Assembly (NCBI GenBank): GCA_038244055.1
Contig: JBBRTW010000106.1
Location: 1 to 17,117, forward strand
Direction of reading: 5' to 3'
Length of the DNA stretch: 17,117 nt
Origin: DASPKW01 sp038244055
Lineage (GTDB): Bacteria; Planctomycetota; Phycisphaerae; Tepidisphaerales; Tepidisphaeraceae
Below the pieces are notes generated by a model. The model was not told where the DNA came from. It made no database searches and saw nothing but the letters and a program-made list of their open reading frames with translations. Position 1 is the first letter of the stretch. Each line of letters begins with the position of its first letter. The position numbers and the translations under genes are program-made. This document shows positions 13,565 to 17,117 of the stretch, in pieces.

Positions 13565-16500
13565 TTATTCAAACTTAAACTCCCCCCAGGCCCCCGGATA
13601 CAGCCACGCCTCGGAGGGCAGATCGTTGGTCAGATTAGTCGCCGAATTCGACCAGTACGTCCGCGCCACATTCGCCCCGCCCGCCTCATCCGAAGAAATA
13701 AACCCCGCCTCCCCGCCAAAGCTCGCGCCGGCCGCCGGTTGGAACCCGATCGATTTCAGCGGGATCGCCACTTCCAGCCGATAGCGCGCGGCCTCCACTT
13801 TCACCGCCGGCACGACTCCCGCCAGCACCTCCACCCGATCGAAATGCCGCTGCCCCACGGGCGAGCGATAGTCGTAACCCTTCTCCTTGCCCGCCCCCGG
13901 ATCGACCGGCTTCATCAATACGCAGGCCGGCTTCCCATCGATCGGGGCGAACAGCAATCGCAGGTGCGAAGCTGTCACCGCTCCACTTTTCTTCCCCTGC
14001 GAATCCACCGCCGCCGTCGAAAGCTGCAGATCCACCGCATCGCCGGTTTTGAAAACGCGCGCCGGCTCATTGCCGCGATTTCGCCAGGGCGAGGGATCGG
14101 CCACATCGAAAAACGCGTAAAGATTCTGCTCATCCCACGCCAGTTTCACCTGCGCCTTCTCCGGCGAGCCCTTGCGCGACACCTCGAACGATGAAATCCC
14201 GCGCCAATCCTCACCGGCCGCCCCATCGATCACCGGCGGCCTGGCCAGGCGCTTCACCGTATACGATTTCCGCGCGGACTGTGCCGCCGCTCGCGCGGCA
14301 TTGGCCGACTCCGCCTGCACCAGCGCGCCCTGATCCACTTCAATCGTTGGCCCATTGAACCGCCGAATCGAATCGAGCCCGCGCACCTCCACAATCATTC
14401 CCGCCTGCCCGGGAATGCCCGTCAGCATGCGCACCTTCCCATCCGCCTGCTTGCCGAACCATCCGTTGAACGGCTCGCCCCCTTCGCTCAATTCCGCCAC
14501 CGACTTGCCCACCAGATCCGCCTCGCGCGCCGGCAGCGAGGGCCCCGGCAGGCGCGAATCCCGGAACATCGCGGCCACATACAACCCATCCGCCGTCATC
14601 AGAAAATCCTGCCCCAAATTCCCGCGAACCGCGAAGACCGAACCGATTGTCTCATCGATATAGGCCGCCCCGCACACCTTGTTGGCCCCGAGGATTTTCC
14701 CCGGCTCGGGCATCGATGCATGATGCGAACCGTGTACGCCATGATTGAACGATGGATACCGCCAGAGCTCGCGCCAGGTGCCCATCTCCAGCCCGCGCAC
14801 GTAGCTCGTCTCCCCATACCCCGTCGAGCTCAGCACCAGCAGCACGTTATCCTCATCCAGCGGAATCAGATCCCCGCGATCCTTCGCCTCCAGCGCCGTC
14901 ATCCCCTCGGGCGAGTAAATCGGCGCACCATCGGCCGAGAAAGACGTCGGCTTGTATCGCGTAATTCCATTGGAATAAATCGATAGGTCTTTCGCGCTCA
15001 TCCGCCCGCCCCAGCCATTTTGAAGCGAGATCGGCGCGGATCCCGGCTGCCCCTTCTTCGCGGATTTGGCGGCCGGAATGATCGTGCATTCCGAGCGCTG
15101 TGGAATCCCGTCGCCGTTGGCATCGGCCCAGAAGCACCCATCGTGGGCGTCGAGCCCCGCGAACTCCCCGGCCGGTTCCTGAGCCTTCCCGCCCCGGTCG
15201 ATCCCCTTGTAAAGCTGCCCCACCAGGCAAATCGCCGCCACCGGCCGCCATCCGGCCTCGCGCTCCATGAACACCGTATACCCGCTCTCCGCGTCCACCG
15301 AATGACTGAACAAATACTCGCGCGGCTTACCGCTTGCATTGCTCGTAAACCGCTGCGGCTGGGCCAGCCCCGACTTGATGTCGAAAACCTCGCCGGCCTT
15401 GCGATCGGCCACCCAGATGTTCTGAGTGACGCTATACGACCGCGTCCGCCGATCCAGCTTCATCTCCACTGTTCCCGAATAGGCGAAGTCCGGATTCTGA
15501 TCGTGCAGGTACGTCCCCGAGGCCGAGTAAGCCGCGTTGCCGATGTAATCGCGCGCCAGCTTTCCGTCCTTGCCCCACACGCTCACCCGCCGCGGATGAT
15601 CCCACGATTCCACGGTCCAAAGCCGCCCCTTTGAATCGAAGGCGATCCCCCCGATGTGCGCCATCCCCTGCTCATCGAATGCCCCCCGCGTCGGCCGACC
15701 CCCCTGCTTGCCGAAGCGCGAAATCACCTTGCCCGCCGGCGTCACCACCTTCACCTGCGAATCCGGCCCGGCATCAAACAGGGCGATATTCCCCCCCGAA
15801 TCCACCGCCATCACCCGCGCCTCGGCCACGTCCGGCGTATCGATGACCGATACTTTTCCCTCCACCAGATCGATCGCATTCAGTTTCCCGCCCACCAATC
15901 CATAAAGCGCGCCGGCTTTATCAAACGCCAGCGCGGAGCAATCCTTCACTTCCAGCAGCTTGATCAGTTTGGCCGATTCCGCATCGAGAATCGCCAGCTT
16001 GTTCTCGCTCATCGCCAGAACGAGCTGCTTATCGTGAACCGCCATGGCCCGGACCTGCCCGGGCGCGGGCGCGGCAAAGACCGTATCCAGCGCCACCGGA
16101 AACTGCGGCTGCCCCGCTATGATAAACGGCTGATACGAGCCATCGCCCGCCCCCAGCCGCGCCAGCCCGCGCGTGCCGGCCCAGAAATCGTTCAGCAGCA
16201 GATATGCATACTTCCCATCCGCCGCCAGGGCGCTGATCCCCTGCTGCTGCCCCCACTTTTTCAAACCATCCGCGCCGATGCCGATGATCCCGCTGCCCCC
16301 TTCCGAGCCCGAGTAACCCACCACCATCATCTCCCCGGCCGCAACCACCGCCAGTGGCGGCGAGTGATCCGCGCCCCACCCGCCCGCTCCATCGGCCGTC
16401 GACCAGGGGGGCGTCCCCGGATTGTAAAAACAGGTATCGTAATACGGCGCGATCGCCCCGCGCGTCAGCCCGACCACCTTGTATTTCCCCGACCCCACCA

Positions 16501-17117
16501 GCTTGCCGAAATCATCCAGACCATTCCACAACACCTCCAGTTGCCGCGGCTTGCCCGCGACCGCGTAATCCCCCGGCCGGCAATCCCCCGGCAGCGCCCG
16601 CACGCGCTTGCCCGCCTCATCCGTAATCGCCAGCGAAAACGCCGCGACTTCTCCCACATTCTCCGGAATCTCAAACCGCAGCGGAATCGTCCCTTCGATC
16701 CGCGGCGCGGACACCTCGTTACCGGCCGCCACATTTGCACCCTCGGCCGGCGCAACGTGGCCCGTCGGCGACAGCGCGACCTTCCCATAAATTTCCTTCA
16801 CCTCCCAGAACCACCCCGTATGCACCGCGCCCGGCGCAACCAAATCCATCATGTGGCTCACCGGCCAACCCTTCCCCGAATCCGGCCCCCACACCAGATC
16901 GATCATGCAGTCAAACGACTCCCCCGCCTTGTACCCCTTCCCCGATTTGACGATCGCGGCCCAGGGAATCCGCATCTCCTGCACATATCCCTTCCCATCC
17001 GATTTCGCTCGCAGCGCGGTGGCGATCCCCAGTTCCTTCAGCCCGTCGATGTACTTGATCGGCTTGTCGTGCCACGGCATCCACCCATCCAGCACCAGAA
17101 CCCCCGGCCGATTCTCC
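13565..17117 (-). CDS. Large extracellular CBM9/FlgD-Ig/NHL-propeller protein (5' end outside window)
   Basis: At least 1183 codons, open to the right edge; the GTG at 17095 is internal, since Glu-Asn-Arg-Pro-Gly-Val-Leu precede it in frame. In order: a C-terminal part of a CBM9-like sandwich (to about 16790; YVQEMRIPWAAIVKSG); a FlgD-type Ig domain (about 16695-16470; FSLAITDEAGKRVRALPG, EVLWNGLDDFGKLVGSGKY); a beta-propeller with NHL-like repeats (about 16330-15480; AHIGGIAFDSKGRLWTVESW); a DANGDG calcium-type loop (about 15108-15125); and a complete CBM9-like domain (14239-13568) beginning PPVIDGAAGEDW, with DEQNLYAFFDVADPSPW and YRLEVAIPLKSIGF. CBM9 binds chain ends of glycans in xylanases; here no catalytic domain is visible in the part seen. 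Probably secreted, with the signal outside the window. It may be a polysaccharide-binding surface protein. Confidence 0.85.
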   Translation of the reverse strand, partial: ENRPGVLVLDGWMPWHDKPIKYIDGLKELGIATALRAKSDGKGYVQEMRIPWAAIVKSGKGYKAGESFDCMIDLVWGPDSGKGWPVSHMMDLVAPGAVHTGWFWEVKEIYGKVALSPTGHVAPAEGANVAAGNEVSAPRIEGTIPLRFEIPENVGEVAAFSLAITDEAGKRVRALPGDCRPGDYAVAGKPRQLEVLWNGLDDFGKLVGSGKYKVVGLTRGAIAPYYDTCFYNPGTPPWSTADGAGGWGADHSPPLAVVAAGEMMVVGYSGSEGGSGIIGIGADGLKKWGQQQGISALAADGKYAYLLLNDFWAGTRGLARLGAGDGSYQPFIIAGQPQFPVALDTVFAAPAPGQVRAMAVHDKQLVLAMSENKLAILDAESAKLIKLLEVKDCSALAFDKAGALYGLVGGKLNAIDLVEGKVSVIDTPDVAEARVMAVDSGGNIALFDAGPDSQVKVVTPAGKVISRFGKQGGRPTRGAFDEQGMAHIGGIAFDSKGRLWTVESWDHPRRVSVWGKDGKLARDYIGNAAYSASGTYLHDQNPDFAYSGTVEMKLDRRTRSYSVTQNIWVADRKAGEVFDIKSGLAQPQRFTSNASGKPREYLFSHSVDAESGYTVFMEREAGWRPVAAICLVGQLYKGIDRGGKAQEPAGEFAGLDAHDGCFWADANGDGIPQRSECTIIPAAKSAKKGQPGSAPISLQNGWGGRMSAKDLSIYSNGITRYKPTSFSADGAPIYSPEGMTALEAKDRGDLIPLDEDNVLLVLSSTGYGETSYVRGLEMGTWRELWRYPSFNHGVHGSHHASMPEPGKILGANKVCGAAYIDETIGSVFAVRGNLGQDFLMTADGLYVAAMFRDSRLPGPSLPAREADLVGKSVAELSEGGEPFNGWFGKQADGKVRMLTGIPGQAGMIVEVRGLDSIRRFNGPTIEVDQGALVQAESANAARAAAQSARKSYTVKRLARPPVIDGAAGEDWRGISSFEVSRKGSPEKAQVKLAWDEQNLYAFFDVADPSPWRNRGNEPARVFKTGDAVDLQLSTAAVDSQGKKSGAVTASHLRLLFAPIDGKPACVLMKPVDPGAGKEKGYDYRSPVGQRHFDRVEVLAGVVPAVKVEAARYRLEVAIPLKSIGFQPAAGASFGGEAGFISSDEAGGANVARTYWSNSATNLTNDLPSEAWLYPGAWGEFKFE

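Noticed and set aside
13025..13578. Several open frames of 69-140 codons on both strands over 13.0-13.6 kb
   Set aside because: They translate the 113-bp tandem repeat (GRDGHVT, MGVPPM) in different frames. No start signals, and the protein repetition follows the DNA repeat.

Overview
The window looks like chromosomal DNA of a planctomycete. The Phycisphaerae side of the phylum (Humisphaera/Tepidisphaera-like) is a guess from the Ala-Thr-Gln-Pro linkers (TQPATQ, AATQPTS, AATQATRAAT) in the exported proteins. The phylum-level call is firmer. It rests on a DUF1549/DUF1553 protein next to a DUF1501 protein, a large PPC-domain protein, a hydrazine-synthase-alpha-like (HzsA-related) multiheme protein, and a giant CBM9/NHL protein. 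DNA is GC-rich, and Shine-Dalgarno sequences are good for some genes and absent for others.

Layout. (1) 1-728 is a repeat-rich scar. The first 26 codons of an IS66-type transposase run off the left edge (minus strand, 79 to 1), a truncated IS256/Mutator transposase fragment lies at about 224-376 (minus), and around them are an 8-bp tandem array, several 7-bp arrays and two palindromic hairpins. (2) 729-4083, minus strand: a lipoprotein metallophosphatase of the ACP5/purple-acid-phosphatase type and an MFS_3 (EntS-like) exporter with a monooxygenase-like C-terminal domain. Both genes stop inside or directly against 7-bp tandem arrays. (3) 4480-7503, plus strand: a secreted HzsA-related protein with a discoidin-like domain, a propeller region and three CXXCH heme sites. 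It is divergent from the MFS gene across 396 bp. (4) 7504-7752: a convergent intergenic region with two inverted repeats. (5) 7753-13122, minus strand: a compact three-gene set read DUF1549/DUF1553, then DUF1501, then the PPC-domain protein, with gaps of 27 and 15-51 bp, so probably one operon. (6) 13221-13559: three head-to-tail 109-bp units, each bounded by near-perfect 17-bp inverted ends and separated by 4-nt GATN spacers. (7) 13565-17117, minus strand: a large extracellular protein (CBM9-like, FlgD-type Ig, NHL propeller, Ca-loop, CBM9) whose 5' end lies outside the window.

How the genes may work together. Almost every product is exported: Sec, Tat-like or lipoprotein signals are visible on five complete proteins. 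The right half fits the planctomycete set of surface or periplasmic proteins linked to polymer binding and degradation: CBM9, DUF1549/1553, DUF1501 (alkaline-phosphatase fold), PPC. Their exact reactions are mostly unknown, and I infer no specific substrate. The HzsA-related protein belongs to a widespread paralogue group and is not evidence for anammox.

The least ordinary material is non-coding: several 7-bp tandem-repeat families with unrelated motifs but the same period, placed at gene ends, and the REPIN-like triplet at 13.2-13.6 kb. I see no CRISPR array, tRNA or rRNA. I do not see a clear new defence or biosynthetic system.
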